DNA of 64,000 nucleotides, from NCBI RefSeq assembly GCF_003073045.1, contig NC_037596.1, forward strand, positions 27,998,392 through 28,062,391, in the 5' to 3' direction. A model generated the notes under the pieces. It saw nothing but the letters and a program-made list of their open reading frames with translations, was not told the origin of the DNA and searched no databases. The translations under genes and the position numbers were made by a program. This stretch comes from Pomacea canaliculata (taxonomy: Eukaryota; Mollusca; Gastropoda; Architaenioglossa; Ampullariidae). This document shows positions 24,201-35,289 of the stretch, one piece after another; the first letter of the stretch is position 1; the number at the start of each line of letters is the position of its first letter.

Positions 24201-25398
24201 CCTTAGACTGCCGCCTTGTCCAAGTAACTTCTGCCATCGAGCGAAGCCAATATCTCAATCCTATGAAGTCACCATGAGCTCACAGACTCCAGTTCTACAC
24301 TATGTGGCTCATTCTGGAGACATCTACACCACTGCTAGCACAACGACATCTGGTGATGTCAATGGAGAATATGTAACAGTGAGCGAAATAACAGAGAACA
24401 CCACGTCTGAGAGACAAATGGATGACAACCTCCAGACGAATAAAAATGTTCCTGATATGACCAAAACGAAGATAACAATGAAGCCAACAGTCAGGTCAAA
24501 AGCAACAACAGGAGAAGCGAGGAATTTTAGTGATTTACCAGGTTACATTATTCTATGTTGTGTAATTAGCATAAAATAAAAATATGATAAAACGAGTAAA
24601 GTCTCGAGAAGCTTACACAGTTCGGGTTATATTGATAGGAAATTATATTATAAAAATATTTTAGTGTTTAATAGTACTTTTGTCAAATAGGTAAAAATAC
24701 TATAGACTGAACTGAATGGCTGACAAATACATGTAAGTATAGACATGGGTATCGTGCTTGCAAGTCCAGAAGACTAAAACAAACTATAAAAATGTTCAAA
24801 CCTCTTATTTTTAAGATATAAAGAAAGGCAGTTCTCAAAAGAAACTCTTAGAGGATAGCACACCAATGATTAGATAGGTAGTAAAATATATTTTTTTTAA
24901 TCTAGTTTAGGATTATACTTTCTTTCTTAATTGCAGGCAGTGAGTATATGAATGTCACTGAAGTGCCGACAGATTCTGGATTGGGTGTGTACCACATAGT
25001 TCCCTGGGCTGTGGTCCCTGCACAACCTCATCCTGACACTGGGGTACAGTTTGTCAATCAGTTGATTACAAAAATAACAGTGTAGATTGTCAAGCATAAC
25101 GTAAATTCTTTGTTTTGTATATAAAAAAAATTGAAGGATATTTTTTTTTTTTTAGTAGAGTATTTTTTCCTGCCTTATCTTTTATTCTCCAAGAATCATG
25201 GTGGCTTTTCCAATTTTGTATCACATAAGCGATGCGATTGCTGTAATGTTTTCATTTTTTCTGTAATGTTCAGAAACTGTTATATTTAAACAGGAGAATT
25301 ATAAAGCAGAAGAGGAATATAATGTCCTTAAGTATGGAGAGAACCGTACTGAACAAGAGGACCAAGGAGATACCTACCATCACCTTGAACACAACTAA
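21279..25398 (+). CDS. Ig-like transmembrane receptor D (complete, two Ig domains, 457 aa)
   Basis: Seven exons: 21279-21339, 21884-22246, 22519-22767, 23112-23234, 24176-24541, 24937-25043, 25294-25398. All splice sites are GT-AG and the phases match, totalling 1374 nt. Residues 1-20 are a signal peptide, and about 21-141 an Ig-like domain with LTCGPC and RFVCEC as in gene C. Residues 142-224 are a second Ig domain (VSCTCTS...FVWDG...NYTCRQMWG) that gene C lacks. The transmembrane exon covers 225-265 and ends VKRRKG. Tail tyrosines include Y331 (GEYVTV), Y391 (YMNV), Y406 (GVYHIV), Y432 (YNVL) and Y451 (YHHL). The last two are 15 residues apart, like a stretched ITAM. AATAAA lies at 25970-25975. 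It is probably a surface receptor signalling through SH2-domain proteins. The ligand is unknown. Confidence 0.9.
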
Positions 25399-25636
25399 CA
25401 TCTGCATTTTTCAGAGGCATTGTAAAAAAAAGATAACTAAAACATTTAATTATATAATGTCAGGATGCTTTCATTAGCCTACAGAATGTTGGCAGAAGTT
25501 AGAAGCTTAACATTTTGTTGCCATTTGTTACCTATGTTTGCCCTCAAAGGAAGACATGTGTATAAACATATATCGAATTTGTTATCCCGCCGTTATTATT
25601 TTGCGAATATTTAAGCCCTGCAGAGTTTTGTTCTTA

Positions 25637-25757
25637 ACAGAAGTGATTAAGAAAGTCTTAATTTGAACGAAATTAATTCAGTCACTCTCATCCGACAATT
25701 ATGGATGAGCTTAAAAGTAAGCACAGCCTGCAGAACATAAAAATAATGATGATGAAT
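25637..25757. repeat. downstream repeat, copy 3 (remnant)
   Basis: About 120 bp matching the first part of 8315-9608 and 18354-19655. It lies after gene D at the same relative place, showing that the duplicated unit included 3' flank. The rest of the repeat is missing here. Confidence 0.7.
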
Positions 25758-26872
25758 TAAATAATAGTTGCCGGATCCTCATATAAGCACAGAAGTTAAT
25801 ATTTGTCGGTTGATCTTTCTTTAGGCAGTCAGCTCTAACTTATTTCATCAAACCAAATCATCTGACAAAGTAATAGTGAGAGAATTGTTTTTGCATATTT
25901 TTGTCAGTTAATACTGCAGACATTTGCGACCTACAGACAAAATTTATATTAACTATTATTCGGTGTTGTAATAAATATGTATACCTGTGCATTATAAATC
26001 TTAAGTATTTTTTTAAATACCCAGGTTCTTATTTCTCTCGTGATCTAACATAAAAAATTAACTGTTTAACTTTATTGTGCATGTGTATGTTAATCTTTAC
26101 AGTGACATATAAATCATTGTCACTGTCCGACTCCTTCAGCCAAGTCTCGGTGAAAGCAAATAAATTATCTTTGTCACAAAAAGCCTCTTTGTTGACATTA
26201 AATGATAATTTGAGTCAATAGTGAAAAAGCAGTTAAAACTTATCCATTCGATGTGAGATATTGTGAAAGATAATGTGTACTACCGTACTCTCTATATTTC
26301 AAATGATTTATACATTGTTTCAATCTACTCACTGGGGCCTAAGCCTCAAGAAAACAATATCCTGCCCCCACGGTCACACTCATTTGAACTTATCGAACAC
26401 ACCCGGATGTTGATGTATACTACTTATCCATTGAGTTTATTTCTGTTTAAATATAACAATACACTTCTGTACACTCGTGCCCACTACATGTAGAATATGA
26501 TGACATCAAAGCTGAACAATTATTTCGTGATTCGGGAAACTCCGATAAAGTAGATCGACAATAAATATACAACTCTTAATTCTGCCATCTTGCCATTCCT
26601 CGTCGTGACCAGAGCAAGAGAAATAACTGAGTTATTCCGCGAGAAGGATTTACTTCAAGACAGGTGAGTACTTAGTTCCTTCAGTCGTTGATGCGATAAA
26701 GACTTCGATAACATCGCCATCGTGGCCTGAGGAGGAAGACACAGGCTGTGGGTGTGTTTGAGGTCAGCACAGGTAAGGAGCAATACTTAGCAGTACTGAG
26801 TGTACTGAGGGACATATTGAGTATATCACAATCCTGAAGTCAACTATGATGTAATCAGTAATTCTCTCCACT
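25758..26872. other. intergenic region between receptor D and helicase gene
   Basis: AT-rich. A possible untranslated first exon of the helicase gene ends near 26663 at a good donor (ACAGGTGAGTA), but nothing confirms it. No protein homology is seen in the short frames at 26263-26493. Confidence 0.4.
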
Positions 26873-27030
26873 TGCTGGGGAAACAGTGTTAAGAGCGCTG
26901 GTATCTGATCTGAGAGGCTCATGGGTTCGATACCCGTGTGGCGCTGCAAACTTTCCCTAGTCAACCAGCTGCTGGGAATAGCGACATGGCTTCATACAGG
27001 GTTGGGGAAGGCAGGACAGTGAGAGAAGAA
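26873..27030 (+). mobile_element. tRNA-derived SINE
   Basis: The head is tRNA-like: an A-box-like AGAGCGCTGGTATC region, then GGGTTCGATACCC as B box, then GTGGCGCTG resembling a 3' acceptor strand. A non-tRNA body (GGTTGGGGAAGGCAGG) follows. The 5' half is too degenerate to fold as a working tRNA, so a SINE copy is the better call. Boundaries are approximate. Confidence 0.65.
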
Positions 27031-27397
27031 TTTGTCATAGTGTTTTATACATTTTATTCAGTTATTGATGTTATATCGAACACATAAACACATGGGTAAA
27101 GTCAGAATTAGTAAAAAATTAAAAGAGAAGAGAAACCGAGGACACAAACAATTATCGTTAACATTGTAGCTAGTCTTGCTAAATTGCCACTGGTTGAGTT
27201 AGGGTATGGGCTATGTTCCCATAAATAACAAAACGAGCTGCCAATACCTACTTAACAATAGGCAAAGACACAGTTTTGTCAGTTTACTAAGACAATGGCA
27301 CTGATAACATGCTTCTATGCCACGATGAGACTATGCCACTGACACTATATTAACCTACGACCCCAGACACATGACAGTTTCCTGGTTTCTCACCAAG

Positions 27398-27801
27398 AGT
27401 GGAGACCACGTGGTGCAGACGTTGCCTTCTTCAAACTTGTCCTGTACAAGGGAGACCACCGTCAACAATGTCTGGTCATCCGTCGTCTGGTCAGGTGAAC
27501 CACTCTCCTTCCCTGCACGCTTAGAGTACTGAAACTATTTTTATCATCCTAGTTTTGTTGTATAAAACACCTTGAACTAGTATAATGCTGGTGTAGATAT
27601 TTAGTGTCATCTCCTGTACATTTTCATCTCAGTGATGTACCCGGTGTTCAGTCTCACGATGTTCTCCTCTCACTGTAATAACTATCACAGGGACAGCGAC
27701 CTAAGGGAGGAGTGGACGACAAAGTTGTAAAGGCGATGGTCGGAACCAAGTTTACCTACAGGCCATTACTGATGAACAGGCTACACTACTTCAAGATACA
27801 G
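27398..27801 (+). other. candidate upstream exons of the helicase gene
   Basis: Two stretches look coding. About 27398-27494 reads ...GADVAFFKLVLYKGD... up to a GTGAAC donor. 27691-27801 (111 nt) reads GQRPKGGVDDKVVKAMVGTK... between a good acceptor and a GTAGGT donor. Their simple splice phases do not match each other or the next exon (28166). Another donor a few bases downstream (phase 1 at 27805/27806) would fix the second junction. Until transcripts are seen, these are candidates only. Confidence 0.4.
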
Positions 27802-28165
27802 GTAGGTTGTATTTTAACATGCTTTACTTTTTTTTAACTGACAATAGATAAAAGTAGCACAAAATGAAGACAGGAGAAAAGTATTGAGATAGCATTGACA
27901 TGTAAACATAATAATCAGTAAAGCAGTGGAAATTGGGGACAACTGACAGAGAAATAATAATCATAATGAGCAGCTTCATAATCCCGAGTACAGTAATAAT
28001 GATCTGTCTTCGATGTGAAGATTAAAAAAAAACAACTTACTATTAGCGCTATCAGCCATTAATTCTGCTTGTAATGATAAATGATCAGTTCAAAAGCAAT
28101 TGTCTGTTATAGTTTAGAGAATTGTGTATTCGCATTGACAATCCCTCATGAAAATTGTTTTATAG

Positions 28166-31100
28166 TGAACATACACTCTCTGGAAGAATTAAAGAAAAAT
28201 ACCGGCGCTGACGTAGAGTTTGACACCAACCCCTCACCTGTACCAGGTATGAAGATTCTAATCATCCGCGGTCTTCCTTCTCAGATCGAGGCGGCAGTCA
28301 GGCTCATCAGCCATAAGACTGGTTTAAAGGTTTGTTTGTTGACAATCAAATGTGTATTAGAACAGAGTGTAACAGACTATAATGTAGGAGATACAATACC
28401 TTACTGGATGACAGAAAAATACAAACGGTTATTTCCAGTATTAAATGCAGTAGCCAATAAAAGTAAAGTTTGAACAGAAATACTCAAATGAATTAATAGG
28501 GAGCTATTATTTCATTGACCAGACTTGTTTTCACACAGGACCCATTACCAGACCAGGCCCAGACATTCTGGCTCCAGTGGGTGGAGGCTGCGTTCCCTGA
28601 TCTCGACTCTCGCGCCTACTTCCTGCCTCCTGTCTACGTCAACCGCGTGCCGATGACTAGACAGTCAGCTGCTGGTCAGGAGGTTCTGGTCCTTGAACCA
28701 GCACCTGGACAGGCTGGTCAGTCTAACCAAGTGGCGACGAGTTCACCTTCTGCTGCTCTCCCCTCCATTCCTCAGCCTCCTCGTCTTCAGGACAGTGATG
28801 TCAGAGACGATGCTGCCATGCAGCGGACTTTTGTCTGTCTTCAGAAAATGTTTGAAGAGAACAGAGATGTCATGGTTGGACTGACTCAGCTTCAGTTCGG
28901 ACAGTACCTGGGTGAACCTTGCTACTCTGCCGCCGCTACCCAGCTCCCCCTACCGGCGAGCCTCCCGTCTACTCAGCCACCGAACTGGCAACGGGGCGAC
29001 TTTGATGTGCTTCTCATTCATCGAGATTTTGGTTTAGTCATCTGCGAGGTAAAGTCATTTGGTGACAATACACAGCCTCTGAATATGTCGAAAGAGGAAA
29101 AGGAGGGAAACATTAGAAAGAAGCTGACAGAGGCCGTGTCACAACTGGACAAGGCAGAGGCCATGTTGTCTCACCTGGTGTCGGACATCGCTCCCGGTCT
29201 GCCCGTCACTAAGGTCATCGCTTTCCCCAACCTCATGGCTCCTGAACTTCAACAGGCCATCTCTGGTGACAACCTCCTCATTGAGGTTTTAGTACCTTTC
29301 TGTTACCTTACATGTCTTCTATAATATATCTTACGAGTATATAAACGAGTTCTTTTTTGCCTCTTTTGTCCATTTTATTGCATTCACACTATCTTAGCAT
29401 CATTTGTGTCAGTTAAGTCATTGGATGTAGACAGTTGTTCTATCTATTTTAACAGTATTATTTATCCTGTTGGAGCCATTCTAAGCTACTGATTCGTATT
29501 TATATTGTACTTGATACTTTAATGCTCAGGGTTCGTTAATTTTACTCACATCTGTCATCTCTATATTTAACTCAATTCCCTTCTATGATGTGGATCCTTC
29601 ACAGGACCTGTGTCGATGTCTGGGAACAACAGACCACTCCAGCATCCCAGGTCTGTGTCTGTGCTGTGACCAGTTGTCTGACCCCAAGACACCCTATGAC
29701 GTCAGCAGTCACGTGCTGAGTGAACTCGGGCACTGGTGGCAGCGACGTGTGGCTGATGCTGGACCTGACAGTCACATGACACCTGAGTTGTACAAGAGAC
29801 TGATAGCCAGGTAAATATTACACAATGTGTAGTCACAACACTGTCGTGTACGATGTTAGTGCTCACGCCACTGTTCTCTTGTCTTCTGAGTAGTTTTTTT
29901 TTTCTCCAACCACACTTACTGCCTGCTGTAAACTTGTTAACCTATAAAAATAATTATTTTCCCTTAAAACTATTTATTATGATGTTTTACATTTTTCTGG
30001 AGTAATTTAATTTTTAATTTGGAGTCAATCATTGTGTCCATTTTCGAAGTAGTTTTAATAGAAATTATATATTTTATATTTGGGAAAAATGAAATACAGT
30101 TAACAATTAACTTATTATTAATTGTAAAATATCAGTAATTGTTTTTGTAAAACACATCAATTGATGTGACTGTACTAGATTCTGTGGTCCGGCGACAACA
30201 GTGACTGTGCCATGTACAAGTCCTCCACGTGTGAGTGTCAAGACCCTGGGTGAGGCCGTGTGGTGGACAGGAGAGTGCTACACTGCTGTCATCACACTCT
30301 TCCCGGAGCAAGTTCACCTGCTACACACGGCGCCTCCCACACTCTTTGTCTCCGGACCGCCCGGTACAGGTAAAACTGTGGTGCTGCTGCTGATGGGGAT
30401 AAAATGGCTGCTTGATGGTCACCACGTCTACGTTGTCAGTACCTGTAAAGAGAGTCGGGCAGCGTGCATCATGTTGTGTCACCTGTTGCTGCAGACAGTA
30501 AAGAATCAACAGTCAGCAGGTGTATCACCTGGTCAGCCTCACCTCCTGCTGTATAATCTTGCTAAAATCAAAGACATGGAAAAGGCCGTCAACGACTTGT
30601 CACAGGCAGCAAGAGGAGGGTCGTTGTACGTCATCGCTGATGAAGTGAGCGGGTGAGTAGTACATCGTGTGATGTGATGATAGACATACAGGTAGATGCC
30701 ACTCGCTGTGATCTTAGAATCACCAACAGGTGTTTAACAGGTGGGAATTTCTCAATGAAAGGGACACCTGCCTTGCTCATGAAAGTTTCTCTCCGGTACG
30801 CCACTATTGTTTTCGCACAAACTTTTTGTACATAAATTGCAAAAAGAAGGGCTAAATAAAGGACTAGCATTATGGGAAAGGTTGTTAGGAGTAATGTTTA
30901 TGGAAGACATGCGTTTTCAGTGCACGTTTATAGGATTCAATAGTGGGTAAGGTGTGTCTGACGGTAACTACTGCAACACTTATGTCTGTCACAGGTCACG
31001 ATACTTCCGCACTGTGTGTGACAAGCTGCTGACACAAGTTCCTCATCTGCATCTTTGGGCAGCAAGTTGTTACCATGGATACGCACCCTCCGGCTGGCAA

Positions 31101-31911
31101 GTGGAATATTTAACCAGACCCCTCCGCTCTCCACCGGTCGTGGTCAGGGAAGTCGAGCAGGACTGGAGTATGTTTAAGGGACATGTCCTGCCGTACAGAC
31201 AGCGAGGTGTGCCCGACCACACAGACGGCCCGCCAGTCAGACGACTGTATCACCGAGGTCACGGTCACTCAGGTGACAGGCCAGGTGACTGTGTCACGTG
31301 CGGTCGTGACGTGGCCAGCTTCCTATGCAGTCTCCGTGTTGGTGTTACAGGTAGGTGTGGGTATTGTGTAGTGTAACGTCTGCTAACAAATTAACAGTCA
31401 TCATCATCATCATCATCATCATCATCAAGACACTGAGTTAGTCACGTGCGTCTGTCATTTTACATCGTGTTTATATGTGTGTACGCTGTATCTCCGACAA
31501 ATAACTAACAGTAGAAACTCACTTTGAATGTTAACAGGGAATGTCACGACAACAGCTACTACCGTCACCTCCACCAAAGGAGCCACAACACCGCCCTGTC
31601 TGCAGTGGAGAGACGTGCTGGTGTTGTACCGGGATAAAATTAGTGCTGACGCTATTTACCACTCGGGTATGATGAAGGGACTTAAAGAAGCGAGTATCCC
31701 AGTGCGGGTGATGAAGGATAACGACATCGAGGACGTGGCCACGGCCCGCAGTGACGTAGTGTGGGTGATGGATGGACAGCGTGTTTGTAGTCTTGAGAGA
31801 AAAGTCGTCGTCTGTGTCGAGGATTATGGTACAGCCCGGCTGTACTCCATGTCGCGGTGTACGTCACAACTTGTTATTGTCTACGATTCAAACGAACCGA
31901 AAGGTAATTGA
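28166..31911 (+). CDS. KH-like / NERD-like nuclease / SF1 helicase-like protein
   Basis: Exons 28166-28329, 28539-29285, 29605-29810, 30179-30652, 30995-31350 and 31538-31911 join in consistent phases. The first encodes a KH-like segment (NIHSLEELKKNTGADVEF...ILIIRGLPSQIEAAVRLI), although a GxxG loop is not visible. The second has a NERD/PD-(D/E)XK-like pattern, GDFDVLLIH then VICEVKSFGDN, so catalytic Asp and Glu-x-Lys are plausible. The third is Cys-rich (DLCRCLG...GLCLCCDQL). The fourth has Walker A GPPGTGKT and a Walker-B-like LYVIADE. The last has a motif-VI-like LYSMSRCTSQLVIVYD and ends EPKGN. Known families would predict nucleic-acid cleavage coupled to ATP-driven translocation. The 5' end is unresolved, so this entry is incomplete at its N-terminus. 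AATAAA lies at 32004-32009. Confidence 0.75.
31396..31426 (+). repeat. TCA trinucleotide microsatellite
   Basis: A short TCATCATCA array lies inside the last intron of the helicase gene. It has no coding effect. Confidence 0.8.
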
Positions 31912-31926
31912 CGTCATCGCCTCGTA

Positions 31927-32031
31927 CATGATACAAAACATAAACAATACAGAAAGTCAAAGTACTGAATGCTGTACCATTGCCTATGGTGTTCTTAAAG
32001 TTAAATAAAATAATGCCTCCTGAACAAAATA
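31927..32031. repeat. segment shared with the receptor-downstream repeat
   Basis: Clearly similar to 9471-9574 and 19513-19612 (shared words GAAAGTCAAAGTACT and CCATTGCCTATGGTGTTC). It begins 16 bp after the helicase stop codon and contains that gene's AATAAA. Either a dispersed repeat or shared 3' flank. Confidence 0.7.
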
Positions 32032-32671
32032 GTCTGTTTTATTGACATACGGTCTCTGCAAAAATTAGTTTTCCGTTGCTTTTCGCTAGATTTTATTTTG
32101 TTTGATGTAGAACTATATTTTCACTACTTCTATTTATCTCTAAAATAGTGAAACAGTCAAACATGTGCGATGCTCTTAAAGTTTGTTTAGCAGAGCTAGC
32201 ACGGTCCACTAATGTAGCAAAAGAATATTTTAAATGCAAACACTAGACAGCAAACCCGCCCAAGGGAAATATGTTCTTATCGCAATAGTCATCGGCTGTA
32301 TCATCACTGTCGGCCCCTTCCAAAGGCAAATCAACATGGTCCACATTTCTCTCGGAAACGAAATGTGTGAGCATTACGTTCATGCACAAAGATAGCTTTT
32401 ATTAGTTCTTCTTTGTACACGCTAGCTTCCTTAGTTACGATTAGTTTTTGAAAAAAAATACTTACAATATAATAATTTTTATGATTAAAGATTTTTCTAG
32501 ATTCACGTTTTTAGCCTTTTAACAAAATCTACAGTAGTGAATGCCTTTTTAGACAGCATTTGTAGAAAACGATACAACCAAGAAAGGATGCATCCTTGCA
32601 TGCCATATTATAATCACACATTGGGATACTATTATTATAAGATAATTATATATATATATATAATGCACACG
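32032..32671. other. flank left of the LTR element
   Basis: AT-rich, with a TA repeat near 32646-32662. No gene is recognised. The five bases 32667-32671 (ACACG) are the left target duplication of the LTR element. Confidence 0.6.
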
Positions 32672-33851
32672 TGTCACGACCTTACGTCGGACTTGCGCAT
32701 TCTTTACGAAAAACGACACGAGATCACTTCCAGGTTGGGACGTCTGTTTAATATACACACAAACATAAAATACACAACTCTACCTCTCACTCGTCAAAAC
32801 ATCAATAATACATTGGTAACTAATCAGTCCGGTAATGGAGGTCGGAGCACCAAGCTGGAACCTTGTCCAGAGTACAAAGGGTCTCCCTGATAAAGAATAT
32901 GAATACACTTACGTTACCGTCTGCCAGAGTCACTTCAGTAAGCATCAAAATGTCCGACGTATCTCGGCGTCAGGATCACTCAGTCCGTCCACGGTGAGCG
33001 TGCAGGTACACCGACACACTCCCGCAACACACTAATACACATTCCAAGCTGCTACGTATTCCTCCAGGATATCCGTATCTGGCGCTCACACACTGCTACA
33101 CCAGAAATACACACTCCACACTGCTACGTATTCCGAACACTGGGTCCCGGAATATCACAATAAACACTCCAAGCTGCTACGAATTCCGAACACTGGGTCC
33201 CGGAATATCACGATACACACACTCCAAGCTGCTACGAATTCCGAACACTGGGTCCCGGAATATCACTCCAAGACGTCGACGGACTGCTCTCCGCCCCGGA
33301 CGTCAGACTCAAAATGGAGTAGGCATAGGAAGGCTCTTGGACCTTGCTGCTGTTAGGGTCTTCTCTTGAAAACCTGGTCCACTTTAGTGGATCCCCTCTC
33401 GAAGTTCGTTATCCACTTTAGTGGGTCTCCTCTCGAAGTTCCTGTAACTCGGTGGTTTATTTAATCTAATGAATTTACAACTTACATCTATCAGATAATT
33501 CCATAACGTTACAAAAATATCTTTACTGTTAGAAATTAAGTCACCACGTGATTAATTTAGAAATTCTACTTATATTTAAACTTTAACAAATATTTAATCT
33601 GTTACCTTGTCTAGGCAAGGAACTTAATTTCAACGATTCCCGATTCTATAATCCAGACATTCAGTACAACGACCGTCTAGGCGTGGCGTTGGGAATGCTC
33701 AAAAACAGTTCACCCGCCAGAACGCGCGGTGAACACTACTCACTCCTCCTAGCCACGTGAGCCACGTGAGGCACGGGAATTACACCTCAACCGAGCACTG
33801 TCACACGCTCCAAAAAAAATACACACTGGAGGCACGGACTGGTCCGTGACA
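32672..33851 (-). repeat. left LTR (3' LTR of the minus-strand element)
   Basis: Direct repeat partner of 37770-38952. It contains three to four internal tandem units of about 62 bp (33040-33275) sharing AAGCTGCTACGAATTCC and ACTGGGTCCCGGAATATC, and a shorter tandem of a CTCTCGAAGTTC word near 33400-33440. Confidence 0.85.
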
Positions 33852-34343
33852 TACCTCCCTCCCCTAAATAAAAAAATGTTACAAAACATTTTTTTCTAAG
33901 TTACTATAATAACATTCATTTAGGCTCAAGTTAAACACAATCTGTCTCGCATAGAAAAATCAAGCTTTCGCTTGCCTTTTACATACATAAGTCTGTTCTT
34001 ATTACCACAAATACAATCATTATTCACATTTCACAAAATTATTTACATTTCTTATCATGAAGATAAATAAGATACCTATTTCATCAAAAAAAAAACCACA
34101 ACAGCAATGTTCATAAAGCAATAGTTTTCAAGGTATTAGTTGACTCGCATTACAAGAAAAATACATTTTCAATGAAAAATACAATACTAATCTGTTTAAT
34201 GACTTTACAACTGAAATTCTCTTCTAGTTGCACAACTCTTTTGCTTTATGCGATCTGTTGATCGATTTCTGATCGCGACAGAAAATCGGCCAGTTGATTC
34301 TGAGTGCCCTTTATAGATTCCACTGGGAAGTGGTATTCTATCT

Positions 34344-35177
34344 TTACAGAGTCATGTAAAGATTAGCTTGACAGATCAGCTTGCCTGTTGTTTTTTTCTT
34401 GAGAGCTCTCACAATTTTCTTCTTATTTTTGCCCTCTGGATCGAAACTTAGCAGCAAATATCCTAATTCTTTGAAAGTTGTCCCATAATAGTTCTCTGAA
34501 AATGCTCGTTTTTTCTTGACTTTTCCCAGAGCTGTCTTGAGTTCTTTGAAGGTCTGATGAACCTCAAACTCTTTGGTCAAGGTGCCAATGTCTGTCGTCG
34601 TTTCCTCCATCTCACTCGACATCTGATGTCTCATGTCCAGATACACCTCTTTAGTTTTTCTCTCGTCATCGTAGATTTGTTTGAATTCTCTTATCAGTTT
34701 TGTCAATCGTTCCACCACTTTCTTAGTCTCAGCATTTGCTATCTCCACTTCCAGAGATTTTTCTTTTGTTACAGTATTATCAAGTTCTTTCTTCATGCAT
34801 TCGTTACGTTCCTTGAAGAATTTGATTTCTGCTAAGGTTTTCTGAAGGTCATCGGACTGTTTCTTATGACCTAATTCAAGTTCACGAACTTTTTCTTCAA
34901 AGTCACCAACTGTGACCCACTGTTGTTTACACATTTCATCTCTTTCTTTTCGCCAAACCTCTGTCTCAGTCTTAAGCCGAATAATTTCTTTGTCCCGGTC
35001 ACTATTTTCTCTCTGCAATCTGTGTTCACTATGTTTTGTATTTTCTTTAAAGTTCTGTAAACTTTGTTGTAACGCTTTGATTTCGTCACTCAGGTCGTTG
35101 ATTTTGTGGTTCATATCTTCATGAACCTCCTGAAGAGTTGATTCTCTCTGTATTGACGGCTGTTGTGTTTGTGACAC
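34344..35177 (-). CDS. coiled-coil reading frame inside the LTR element (277 aa)
   Basis: An open frame of 277 codons starts MSQTQQPSIQ and is rich in Glu, Lys and Leu in heptad-like spacing through about residue 210, with a basic C-terminal end (KKKIVRALKKKTTGK). It occupies the place where pol would be expected. No retroviral enzyme motif is present. It could be part of a long gag-like protein, a captured host coiled coil, or an element-specific protein. Function unknown. Confidence 0.5.
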   Translation of the reverse strand: MSQTQQPSIQRESTLQEVHEDMNHKINDLSDEIKALQQSLQNFKENTKHSEHRLQRENSDRDKEIIRLKTETEVWRKERDEMCKQQWVTVGDFEEKVRELELGHKKQSDDLQKTLAEIKFFKERNECMKKELDNTVTKEKSLEVEIANAETKKVVERLTKLIREFKQIYDDERKTKEVYLDMRHQMSSEMEETTTDIGTLTKEFEVHQTFKELKTALGKVKKKRAFSENYYGTTFKELGYLLLSFDPEGKNKKKIVRALKKKTTGKLICQANLYMTL

Positions 35178-35289
35178 ACGCTTGAGCCTTGTCCTCTCAG
35201 ACTCTAGATAATGAGGAGTAGTTTCCCTTCTAACATTTACTGGTATCTTGTGTTCTGTGCTCTTTCTCTTCTGTTTGAGGCTGTAAACA

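Noticed and set aside
26881-26946. tRNA gene
   Set aside because: The B box is good, but the 5' half lacks a pairing acceptor strand and a SINE body follows. Treated as a tRNA-derived SINE.
32537-33035. Plus-strand open frames around the left LTR
   Set aside because: They run across or into the LTR of a minus-strand element and have no protein signature.
33040-33275. CRISPR-like repeat array
   Set aside because: Only three to four ~62-bp units without unique spacers, inside an LTR of an animal genome. Tandem units of the LTR are the better explanation.
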